A stretch of DNA of 64,000 nt, taken from positions 21,829,258-21,893,257 of the forward strand of contig NC_085047.1 of assembly GCF_963662255.1 (NCBI RefSeq). Reading direction: 5' to 3'. Source of the stretch: Cinclus cinclus (taxonomy: Eukaryota; Chordata; Aves; Passeriformes; Cinclidae). Position numbers and translations under genes: made by a program. Position 1 is the stretch's first letter; the number at the start of each line of letters is the position of its first letter. Below the pieces are notes generated by a model. That model was not told the origin of the DNA. It saw only the letters and a program-made list of their open reading frames with translations, and made no database searches. This document shows, in pieces, positions 15,301-27,300 of the stretch.

Positions 15301-18300
15301 CTAACCATGTAGGTTAACATTTTAATATTTTTAAGTTCTAACCCACAGCCAACTGTGCAGCAGTCATAAAATATCTCAAGGAAGGGACCCATAAGGATGA
15401 TTGAGCCCAACACCCTCTTCTTTGTGGGACTACATAAAACTCCATCATATGACTAAAAGTGTCACCCAGTTTCACATGCTATGAGCCCTGCCCAGTTCCA
15501 TTAATTGTTTTATAACACAAGAGAGTCACAAGAGATATCACATTTTGATGTAATTCTGCAAGAAAACATAGTCCAACAGAAACAAATACAGCACAAGCTG
15601 ACAGTCTTGCAAAGCTTTCTAGCCTTGCGTAGCTTTAGAATCCAATGGACAACTGCAATGAAATTCCAAGAAAGTAAAGGTCTCAATTTGCAGAAATTTC
15701 ATAAAAGATTTTAGGAGAGTAATCCAAATAACTACTACAGTTAGAAGCTCTTCTGAGCATCAGGTGGCTGATTTTTTCATTTAAAAACACCAAACCACTG
15801 AAACCAATAAGAAACTAAGTTACAAAGTGCATTGTCAAACAGAACATCAGCAGGAAAGCATTGTTCTCCTGGACTAGACCTGCAAGTTTTTATACATACA
15901 AATCCAATGCAAAACACACAACAGCAGTTACAAATCACAGTAACATTCTGCAAGTACTGCAGGAAAAGTGACCAACTTTAATTATTCCTTGAACATTTCT
16001 TCCATCCTCATGTTACTGACTTGTAAAAAAGCAGTATTTTTACTATATTTAGCAAAGTAATTTGAAATACCTGCACTTCACAGTTCATCAAATTGATAGC
16101 ATTTTGAGCTGTTTATAATTATGCAATAGCATGGGACAGCCCATTTTCTTTCCCCCTAATTTTTAGAATCCAAAGCTTCTTGGATGGTTTAAACTCCCAC
16201 AGCACACAGACAGAATTCCCCTTACAAACTCATATTTAAAAGAATTTTGTGTCTCTGACTTTCTCCACATTTCTTAAACATGTATACATTTAAACATATG
16301 AAGTTCTTCTAAACCAAAGGGCATAAACCTGATCTAAGTCTGCTTGCTGCTGTTAAAGATCACAATGAAATACTTCACATTCCCACATTACTTTTCCATA
16401 TAAAAATTTCTTTATACTGAATTTCCAAACACTAATGTCTTGGAACACAAATGTGTGGCATCAGTGTAAACAGAACTTCATTTTCAGTTTGTAGAAGCCT
16501 AGCACAGGAGCACACTGGCTAAACACATTTCAAAAAGACAAATGCCTCAGTAAACACACCAAAAGGGAGATGCACATGCTTAGACTAATATCACGGGATC
16601 TGCAGGTCAATGTTTTACATCTGCAAAATAATTAGTGATGAAGTATAATTTAATCTTTCACAGGGAGTACTAGATTGCCACTGGTACAACTACTATTACC
16701 TTCAGGTCTGTAAAAAAAGTAACGGAAAAATTCAGAAGCAAGTACCTTACTGTCTAATGTGATCTCTTTAACTGCTTCTGTTGCACCCACTATACCTGTA
16801 AATTGAACAAGAAGTTTCTGTTAAAAAAGCTTGGTTCTTGGTAAGAAAATAGCATAGAAAGAGTTTGCAAGGATTTCAGAAAGCAGTGTCACATCTTCCC
16901 AAGTCACATATTACAACAACCTTGATATGTAAGAGGCTGTTCATTTGGTATTTGGTGACAAGATCAGTGCTGGACATCCCTAAACAAACCATATCAGTAA
17001 CACAGAGCACCACAGCACACATATGCCGTATCTTAAAAAGTCCATGATGGACCTCTGCAAATTTGGACTTCTATTTTAAGGTATTTTTGCAAAAAAAGTG
17101 AGTTCAGAACAGGCACTCGCATCACAATAATGAAACCCAACTTCATGAAAAAGGCAAAAATTTTTGAGTATTTCTGAACTTCTTGAAAGCAATGATAAAG
17201 CAAAATGTATCAGAGCACTCAGTGCTTTTAGCAGAGGGGAAGTGGGGGTATATAAAACCACCCCAAATCATAGTAGTGTCCACTCTTGAGTTCCTCCCCA
17301 TTAGCTTTCTAGTTTTATTTCAGTTCTCACACAGTACCTTTTGGGATATGTGCCAGGATTCTGCTTTGACAGAGTATATTTATCTGATTAATTCTTCAGC
17401 AGTGGACATAGATTTTATCTCATGTGACAGCATTTAGAAACCTGGCAAGGTTTAGTCAGGGTGTTACAGCTGTGCTGTACTGTATGGTGTCCAACTCAGT
17501 CAAATCTAACAGGAAAAACCTGGTAGAGGAGTCTATTCACAGCAGGGATTGATACTGCACACTTAATTCAAGGACATGACAAAGCTATTTCAAATTATTT
17601 CTTTGGTGCAGGGGCATTTGATTATGAACAATGATGCCTTTAAGAATTACCAATGATGAAAAATGTATCTCTACAGGAAAAAAAAAGGCATCATCTCCAA
17701 CCCTTTTTCTTCCCACCGTGGCACACTATTCAGAGAACTTTCTCCACATTACAGAAAAAAAAAAAGTACACCAAAGAAAGTACAAACTGAAAAGAGTACT
17801 TTGTTGGAGAATACATCACTGAAGGACAGAACTGTATTAACACAATAGAACATCAAGAATCAGACGAAAACTAACATAATTGCCAAGGAGAAAAAAAAAG
17901 AAGTATTTATAAGACACTGTGCTAGAAAAGCCAGTGAGTTCACGTAAGCAGTATTTTTTAGATTTCTCTGTAAACACAAGCTCATTTAAGGGCTTATTGT
18001 AAAAAAAGGATCATCTCCTACACTCATCTCTGAACTTAACATCTTTCTTTTTAGTAGACCATCCATAATTTAAACTACAATCCTCTTCACAGGATTTCCT
18101 TACTAAGGAATGAGTCACTACACAGCTCATATTTTAAAACAACTTCCTAGAACTTTAGTAAGAGAATACTTAAATAATTGCCATCATCTCAGAAAAAGAG
18201 CCTGTTTCAAGCATATACAGCCATGAAGTTAAATATCATGTACCAATCAGGTGCGTAGCTGATAATGCAACTTATTTCCTCCAAACTACATGTTGGTACA

Positions 18301-21300
18301 CTGACATGTATCTATGAGATTCTAAGAGTGGAAACTGAAAATCAGATTACCAAATGCAAAGCCTGAACCAAGACTTTGTATACCTGCATTGTGAAAAGTG
18401 TCTACCCATCCCCCATCACCATCATCTTCTTCTATAACTGCCTCCTGCTCATCTGAGTACTCCATCTGCTTACACCTTTTATAGCACGGCACTAAAAAAA
18501 ATAGGAAAACAAAAAGAATACAGTCAGTCATTCTGATACAAAACCATGATACTGTCCTACAAGGCCTTCTAAAATGTGGCAGTCTTTCGTCTATCCCTAT
18601 TTAAGGAATCCTAAGGCTGTATTTCAAATGTAAAAGTATGAACTTACAAAAATATATTGATGTGCTCTACCAGATATTTTACTTCATGCAAAATATGACT
18701 GCTGTAGCCTTAAAAATTCATCTTTCTGTTAAACATTAGAGCAGCTTCATCCAATCTCTTAAGGATCAGAAAAGAATTAATTTCTCATTTGCTAACAACT
18801 GGAGACAACCTATAAGTTTTTTCACATTGGTAAACAACTAAGAACAACTTTGCCTGGATTTTCATCAGTTTTTCAAACTCATTTGACTTCAGAATTCTGC
18901 TAGAAGTTTGCATCAGCTATTTATGCAATACATTAGGTATGTTTAATTAAAATTTAACATCTAGAAGTCTAGAAGGTCAGAATTCATGTGATATTAAGAA
19001 TAACTTCTGTCATATGCATTACAGAGCCATTCAAATAGAGATTTAGATTATGTTTTCAGAAAATAGTCAAATAAAGACCACATATCTGATTAAGGCAAAG
19101 CAGGCATTTTTCAACAGCGTAAACAAGGACTCCATACAAAATGCTCCTTCCTTTTCTATTAACGTGGAGAAAAACAAATCTGCTGCATGAAGTAGAGCAT
19201 TTGAAAACTGCTCTTTAACTTTTCAGAAAGCAACAAAAGAGGTGTGAAAGTCAAAGTGAAGTCATCCAAAGACTTCAAAATTGAGGTCTGAAGGATGGCT
19301 CCCAGTCTCAACTGCAGCCCACAACTTTTACTCAGGTGGGAGGCCAATGTGACACCAGGAGCAGGAAACATTTTGGAATGTGATCAGGAAGGATCAGAGC
19401 AACGAAGAACCTCAGTAGTGGCAGGAAAAGAAACAAAGCAGATCAGCTGGCCATCAAACCATGAGGCCCATCTCAGGAAAATGTCCAAGGCTACTGCAGT
19501 AATTTTCACATGCTAGTGCACTGCAAGACTCCAAAAGCTCGCAAGGAAAATCCAAGCATATAATACAACCCTCTGCAGGCAAAAATCTCCTCAGGTTTTC
19601 TTAGTGGTAATGCTTTGACATCTAATAGCATTGACACATTTTGATACAAGATCTTTTGGATTTCCCCACAGCTGTGCCAAAATGTTATCGTTCTTATCCA
19701 TTAAAACGTAGTCACTACATGTTATATAAACACAACTGTGAAGCTGAAAAAAAGTTAATTCAATATTGTATTTATATGATTCTAATTGACCCAGATATTG
19801 ACATTAGTTATATATTTGAATTAGAAGTATCAGTGTCACTATGAAAAACATTTGAGAAGTCTTCAATAGCCTAAGTTTCCAAATGAAAGAGGAAAATAAG
19901 TATGTTTTCATTTTAGACACTGAACATGAGTTGAAGCACAGACAGACAAAGAGGTTAATAATGTTTAAAGTTCATTTATACTTCATGAAGACAAGTTTTA
20001 TATCTCATATACAGCTCTACTATAAAGTGGTCTAAGAAAAAGAATTTAGGAGTGCAGGAAAAACTTCTTTAATATTGCAAAGCCAGAGCATCCAAAGTAT
20101 GAGGTATTTGCTTCCCCTATCAATACAGACCATCAGTAGAGTCGACAGCATAGTCAACCAGGCTGTCAATTCTAAGAACTTATATTTAAATTACAGCCTT
20201 ACCATTTTTAGTCACCAAAAACTGTTTGTCTGTTGGCAGGTAAGCTTTGACTTTTAATTCTTCTCCTGAAGCCCTGTAAAATGAAGTGCAGCATTTGAAA
20301 ATCTGATAATCTGCAAACAAAAGAAACCTTCTATTTTCACACTGTGTCAGGAACATTTTATAGAATCCTCTTGGCCTGTTCTCAGAACTGGCTTGCTATG
20401 ACTTTACTCTTCCCTACATAGATTTGGTGTGGTGTTGGAAAGCTTGGCCACCACTAACTGTTTTGAGATCGAAACCATTTTATGCCTCAAAACCTACTTT
20501 CACCTTGAGATGGTCAAGCAAAGATGAAAGAATAATCTATTCTATAAAAAATTTTCTAGGATCAGCAACAACAAAGTAGCAAATGTCCAAAGAAAGCAAC
20601 TTCAGAAAAGAAAGAAATAGACCTCTATAAACACAAAATCTGTCCATAGTCACTAGTGCTTAAGTACTCTTAATTTCACATTACTCAAGTATTTGCTTCA
20701 ACTTTAGTGGTTTTTGGTTTAAAATAAGAGTAATATTCTAAATAGCCCATTCCAAACTGCTGCCAGACTCAACATCATGTCTCCTCTCAGGGAGGCAGCA
20801 AAGGGGCAGGGAAACTGATTCAAGCATAATAATTTTTCCTTTAGCAATTCAAGGCACAATACAGAGCCAAGACCCTGATGATACTAACTGTACAGATGAT
20901 GCTCATTTAGGAGCAGATTAGTTTCATAATGCAAGACACCAGTAAAACATAAGGAAGCACCTTATTTGCACCCTTACTGTACATGAAACAGAAGGGATTT
21001 CCAAGGGCAATCACTGCACAAAGTGAACTGCTGTGGGCTAACTTGAATACATTTATTAACAAATGCTTGTCAAAATACACCATTTACAACTACTGCCTAG
21101 CAATTCCAGTTGCACATGACCTTTGCTTTATTAATCACCAAGACATACCCAGGGAGACATGCTGCTACTGCAGCTAAGCACTAAAAAGCATTCACAGTAT
21201 CTAACAGATTATTTCCCCTAAAACCTTAGAAAAACAAAACAAAAAAAATTCCCAAGCAAATTCTCATCTCAACTACTGTTATAGAGCAATTAGTAAGCCC

Positions 21301-24300
21301 TACCTGACTTAAATAATAGAGCCATCATAAAAGTTTTACTGGAAAAGTCCATTTACTGCTCTGAAATTAAACAACTATATGGCTAAATCCAATGGAAACA
21401 CACCAAAGCATAGGTAGGAATGCTAGCTTTCTACAGTTCTTTCAATTTTACTTACCATTGCCAAGTAGGACAGTGGTGAACTAAGTGATCTCCAGCTGCA
21501 ACAAACTGTTAAGGCAGGAAAAAAAAATACTGTTAAATATGGCCAAAGGAAACAATCTCCAATTTTTTCTCAGCATTAGTATTTCAGTTTCACATTCCTC
21601 AGATCAATTAACTGTGCAATTAACAAATGCTTCAATCAGCTGGGTGCTTTATTTTAACCCCATTTCTCAGTTAACCATGAAAGTGCAAAGATTAAATCAA
21701 CTTGACCCAAAATGCTTACTACACACCATAGCAAATTCAGCTTTTCAAAAGCTGTGATACTACCTGCCAGTCTAGTAAGAACCAAAAAAGTATCTGGACC
21801 TAGTAAGACTGTTTACTTTGTAATAAAGAAATTATTTTTATTTGCCACTATTCAAACTTTTACAATGACAACAAAGAGCTTAATGTAAAAAAATATGTTT
21901 AATTCTCTTTTCTTGTTCAAAACAATTTTGCAGTAAGAAAAGCAAGACCATCAATCCACTGAATCACTGAGAGAACTACAACAAAGAAATAAACAGCACA
22001 GATTTTATATAATGACCATCACTATAATAGTTGATCACTGAAGTTAATTAAAAATGGATTACCACTTAGTATGCTAAAAATAAGTATAAATATAAGTAAC
22101 TTTGTTCTGAAGAAATAGTTTTTAAAAATATTCACTCTGCTTGCTCTTACTATCAAAGATGAAGCTTTTACAAAATCGCATTACTATTTCAAAGTGATAC
22201 TGTCATGTTAAACTTGCCAGCAACGTCACACTGTACTTGTGTACAAACTCAAAATGCACACAGCAAAGTCTAACCCTCTAGGCTTGTCTTCTTACACATA
22301 CATTGAGGAAGGCAAGCCTGTATGCAAGTGATTTTTGTGCAGCAGCTTTTGTGGGCTTTTACATCCTTTGGAATATGAGGTGAACAGCTATTGCTACAGC
22401 TGCTTTCTTGTCTTGAAGTGACAGTTTATAATAGCACCCTCTCCAGCTGCCCAGAAGCTGCTGCAGTGTGACATAAAAGGCTCACAGCGAGTCACAGCCA
22501 TTTCCTTACTGCATCCTCCAAAGGGAGGCAGATCAGCACAGCAGAAAACACCACAGTGCACACTGCACATGGATTAACAGGCTTGATCTCTGCAAAAGTG
22601 CTTCCCTTTCACCTATTTTCAACAGAAGCCTCTAGCAAAACTGAATCCTTTAAAAAAACCCAGCAAACTCTCCCAATACACAGGGAAAATTTAAAACTGA
22701 TTATCTCTTACACAGTGAACATAAATGAATCTCCAGAGTTATTTGAAATTCCCTGCTCAAGGAATTGGAACTTTGTGGCAGCAGTGTTGAAATATGTTAC
22801 TAAAGATGAAAAAACAGTGCAGTTTGTGAGCCCAACAGATACAAAACCCTAAAACAGCATTTGAAATTTCATCTACTTCTTTTTCACCTTGGCAGCAAAA
22901 TTGTCTGGCTGGTTTCACTTTCTATTTCTCAAGCACTGATGCTACCTCATATCTGAATCAGTACTAGAAAGGGGAAGGAGATCAATCTCAGGACATCTTA
23001 TTTCTAGTCCTGAAGAGAATAATTTTAAGAATGTCCCTGTATTTACATACATAATTAAAAGAGGTGTCATCTTTTGGAGGTATTAACAAGTAAGAAGAAC
23101 TCATGACAGGCAAGAGTTTTTAAAAATTAAATCAATTACACAGATAAGTGAAAAGAGGGAGTACGCGTTGAGTTTGATTAATGAATCATCTTTAGTCTTA
23201 ATTTACTCATCCTCAGAGGCAAGCCACCGGACCCCACAAAAATTATATACCGATTAGTGTCTCAGACTAAAATACAGCTTAAATTACTTTAGCAAACATT
23301 CTTATATAAAGACTGACAAAGGGCCAATCAGCAGAGCCATACTCCAGCTTCATTTAAATTTACCAAAAATTTAATCTTGCCATATAACTGAATCCCTTGA
23401 CTACTGTTTTGAAGGATCCAGTTTATTCATCCCAGCAGCATCTAACCTGACAGAGAACACAATTACTCACATTCATAGTGTTTAAATGCTGCAAACTGTT
23501 TAATGTAATACAGTGTAGTTCTTCCTATGTTCTATAGAAGGTGCCTTTTCTCACAATATGTGCTGGTTTTACCTTGAAAGCACCTGAAGGGATACTAGGA
23601 AGTTTTTCTCCATGAGAACTTCCTCTGTGAAAGTTGGAAGCTGGTTGAGTTGTTGACAGCCTGAGAACTAATTGGTCGGTTCACTCTGTGAATCACATTT
23701 GAAGCAAGTAAACCCCGGGAAAGCTCTTTTGCATTTCCAGCCTTTCACAAGGTAACGCCGGCCTGGCCCGGGCCCCTTTCATGCCAGGCAGGGGTGGGCT
23801 CAGGAGGCTGCTGGGCCCCGTTTCCAACCAGGGGCCCCAGTAGCCAAAAAGAAGAAAAGCCCATTGCCAAGATCCTAGCCCTCCCCAAGTGTGGCCTTGG
23901 CTCGGCGGGGCCCTGCCCTGCCTCCAGCTCGGAGCATCCGCGGGGGGGGCCAAGCCTGCCCAGCCGCCCTCACGGCCTGGGGAGAGGCAGCTGGGCCCGG
24001 TTCGGGAGAGCCCCCCACGGCTTTGTGTGCTGGGCAGGGCAGAGGGAGAACCCCCGGAGGGAGAACCCCCGACCTGCACCTGGAGCTGGGTGCAGTCAGC
24101 GTCAAAGGGCAGCTATGGAGCCAGAGGCTTGTCACCAATTTCTCCTCTGACTGGACTTTGCAGTTTTTGCCTGGCACCGCCCCCCAGCGTGGCCTGGGCG
24201 GCCTGAGATCCTGACACAGCTCCAGCATGGCCTGGCCCAGCCCCTGCAAGTTCTTTGTGAGATTTTAACTTTTCCAATACTCAGGTAAGACTTACAGACT

Positions 24301-27300
24301 TCCCACCTTTCCTTGGGTGAGAGGAAGAACAGAAAGGATACACCAAAGTCAATGAAGCAAAAGCTAAATTTCTAGATGGAAGGACAATGAGGAGACACCC
24401 TTAAGGTTGGCTGAAATATCTTCTTGTAAGTTATAGGGGTGGACTGTATTATACGAAAATTCCTTTAAACCATGAAAAAAGACATTGGAGGGGTGAAGTG
24501 TAAAGTGTTCAGAAAACCCTTAGCCCTGAGGGAAAAAGGGGATCTCTTGTTCCTGGGAATGAAGTATGAACAGAGAGAAATGAGCTGAAGGGAACTTTTA
24601 CCTTTAAGTAGCTCATCCTTAAGAGTAATACACCGTGACTTTTTACCGTGGCCCACAGGCCCACAGTTTTAGGAAGACTGTGAAAGTGGGAGGAGTTTCA
24701 TGATGGCAGATCCCTGGCAGCTGTTATTCATGAAAAAAGTGGAGTCAGGAGAGAACTGGTTATTTCCTCTCTTGAAAAAGATCCTTATAGCTTGAAAAAA
24801 GAAACTCCTCTACTTAAAGTGAACTGAAAAAGATTATTTAAGTAAGGAATTGGCTGAAGTGTCTCTGTATGTTGTTAAGATATGAAAAAGAAGGAAGTGG
24901 TCTGAAGATCTGCTCTGAATTTATTATTATTTTTTCTTTGTGTTACTAATAAAGTTATTCTTTATCCCCTGTTAAGTTTTAAGCCTGCTTTACTTTTATT
25001 CCTAATTCTATTTCACAACAAAAGGTAAATATACTTAAAATTGGCAAACCGAAACTATAACACAATACTACTGCAAAGTCTTCTCTGATAAATCACAAAG
25101 GGATTAAGTATTGCTAGAACATTTGTCTGGATATTCTCTGTTATTCTAGTTTATATACAATTAAGATCATGTATTATTGCTTAATATATATGAATATTTA
25201 TACACACACATACATACACAGTTATCAGAACAGAACACCATGTTGCTAAGACTGTCTTTCTGTGTGGTACTTCTCTGTCAGAGGGAGAGAATAAGTGTTT
25301 GCTTGCCAGTCAACACAGTAGAAAAATACAGGCAACAATATTGGGAAAAATACTTCAGTCCACATTATTCACCTGCATCAGTCATCATTTGTTCCATGTT
25401 TTTCCCATCTCATAGTTACATTTTTTCACTATTTTTCTTTCACTCTACCTAACAGTCTTAACATTGTTTTATTATGCCTCTGTAAAGACAAAATATTTAC
25501 AGATCAGTAGCACTTCAGTATGAGAAAAAGTGTAACAGAGAAAATAGCACAATACAGTCAGTGTTCTTACTATTCCAGGAAAAAAATCCTGTCTGTTGCT
25601 CTTTGCACTGGAGTTCTAACAAAACAATACCTCTGCTTGGCAGCAATCCAAAACACAACCAGCCTAAAACAGCCTATAGAGAAGAAGAGGGAAAAACAGT
25701 AATCATTGGATACTTGGTGTGGACATTTATATGTAATGATCTTCACAGAGCCTTGGAAGGAACCAAAACAGAGGCAAGCAAAGACTGTTCCAAAGACAAA
25801 AGCTCCCCTTTGAGTTGATCAGAGGAAAGACTTTAAAAATCAATACATTCCTGCTCCAGTCCTCAACTCCCATGACAAATGGAGTGGTTGACCCAGCTTC
25901 TTTACAATCTTTTCACAGCATAACAGAGGAAAGAGGTATCCCACATTCAGATGCCTAATGCCATCTCAGGAGAAATTATGTTGATCTACTTAAATCTGTA
26001 GAGTACAAAAGACCACTTAGAAATTTCACTTTGTGAAATTTCAAGAAGAAATAATTGACAAAGATATGATCTGTTTAACATGGTTTTCTTGCATTAAAAA
26101 AATGCATCATTACTTTTAAAATAAATTTAAGTTTCTAAATACTTACTTCTTCAGGTGTAATTACTCCAGTTTCTTTAAACTTGGACTCCTGCAAGAAATA
26201 AAAAGTATAGAAATTTTGAGAATTGCTGAGAAATCAACATATTTCACTTTACTGGAAAAACAAACATCTCTACTTTTGTTTCACAACTAGTTTTGTCCAG
26301 AGATCCAAGTATCGGCCTGGAGGCAACTTCTGCCATGACTGATGGGCATCTTACATTAGAAAATAAGGAAGTAAGGTTGCCCAAAATTACTTCTTGCAAA
26401 ATATGAGGTATTATGAAAAATGATCATCTATACAAAAAAATTTTTTTGCTACTGCCAATTATAGCTATAATGACGAAAAGATGACTGGCACTCAGGATGG
26501 AGTTTGCCAGCAAGAAACACAAAATCAGTTGGAATTAGTGATTCTAACTGTCAAGGACTAGGAGTATTAGGCATTGAACAGCACTGTATTGCATCAATAT
26601 GAGGTTCTGTAGTTAAGAAAAGTCATGAACAAAAGAGCAAATCAAGTCTTCTCTGGGGTAGAAAAAGTTGAATACAAACACTTAGTAATACTCTTTTTAG
26701 TAATACTTAATAGTATTGCTTTAGTAATACTCTTCTTAGTAATACTCTACTCAAGTCTCAAAGACTCTTTTAATGCCCATTTCTGTGCCACCATCTTGCA
26801 CCCCACAGAAACAGCTTCAGTTTTTGCATATTGTAGTGGGGAGTTTTGTGGATGAAATAACAGATGACAAGCAGACACCAAACTTATTCTGCATGGAGAA
26901 ATTAAGTACTTTGGCATTAAAGGCAACATTTATGAAGCTTAAGGATAACATGTCGTGTATTATACTCAAATCTAGACTAAGTGTATTATGTTTTGACTTC
27001 TGGTTGTTTATTTAGAAAAGCCTCAAGTACCAAGATATTCTACTGTTCCCCAGCATCAGAACTATCCAAAACTGGCTTTTGAAAAAGAACACAATTTCAA
27101 CCATAGCATAGCTGGTTTCTTGCCCTAAGGAACCTATTTTTTTCCTATCAAGACCAAAAGCATCAACTGAAAATGTCTTGCTTCCAGCCACAACTTCACT
27201 GTAGTCAATCAATCATAAAACACTGAAGAAAAGCAGCCGCAGGTAAACTTGGTTGCTCTTGTTCCTTCCCCCAATGTGTGCTATCACCTGTGCTACAGAA

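Noticed and set aside
23693..24249. Four to five overlapping open frames of 105-128 codons on both strands
   Set aside because: They coincide with the GC-rich centre of the LTR, overlap in opposite directions and encode Pro/Gly/Ala-rich text with no domain.
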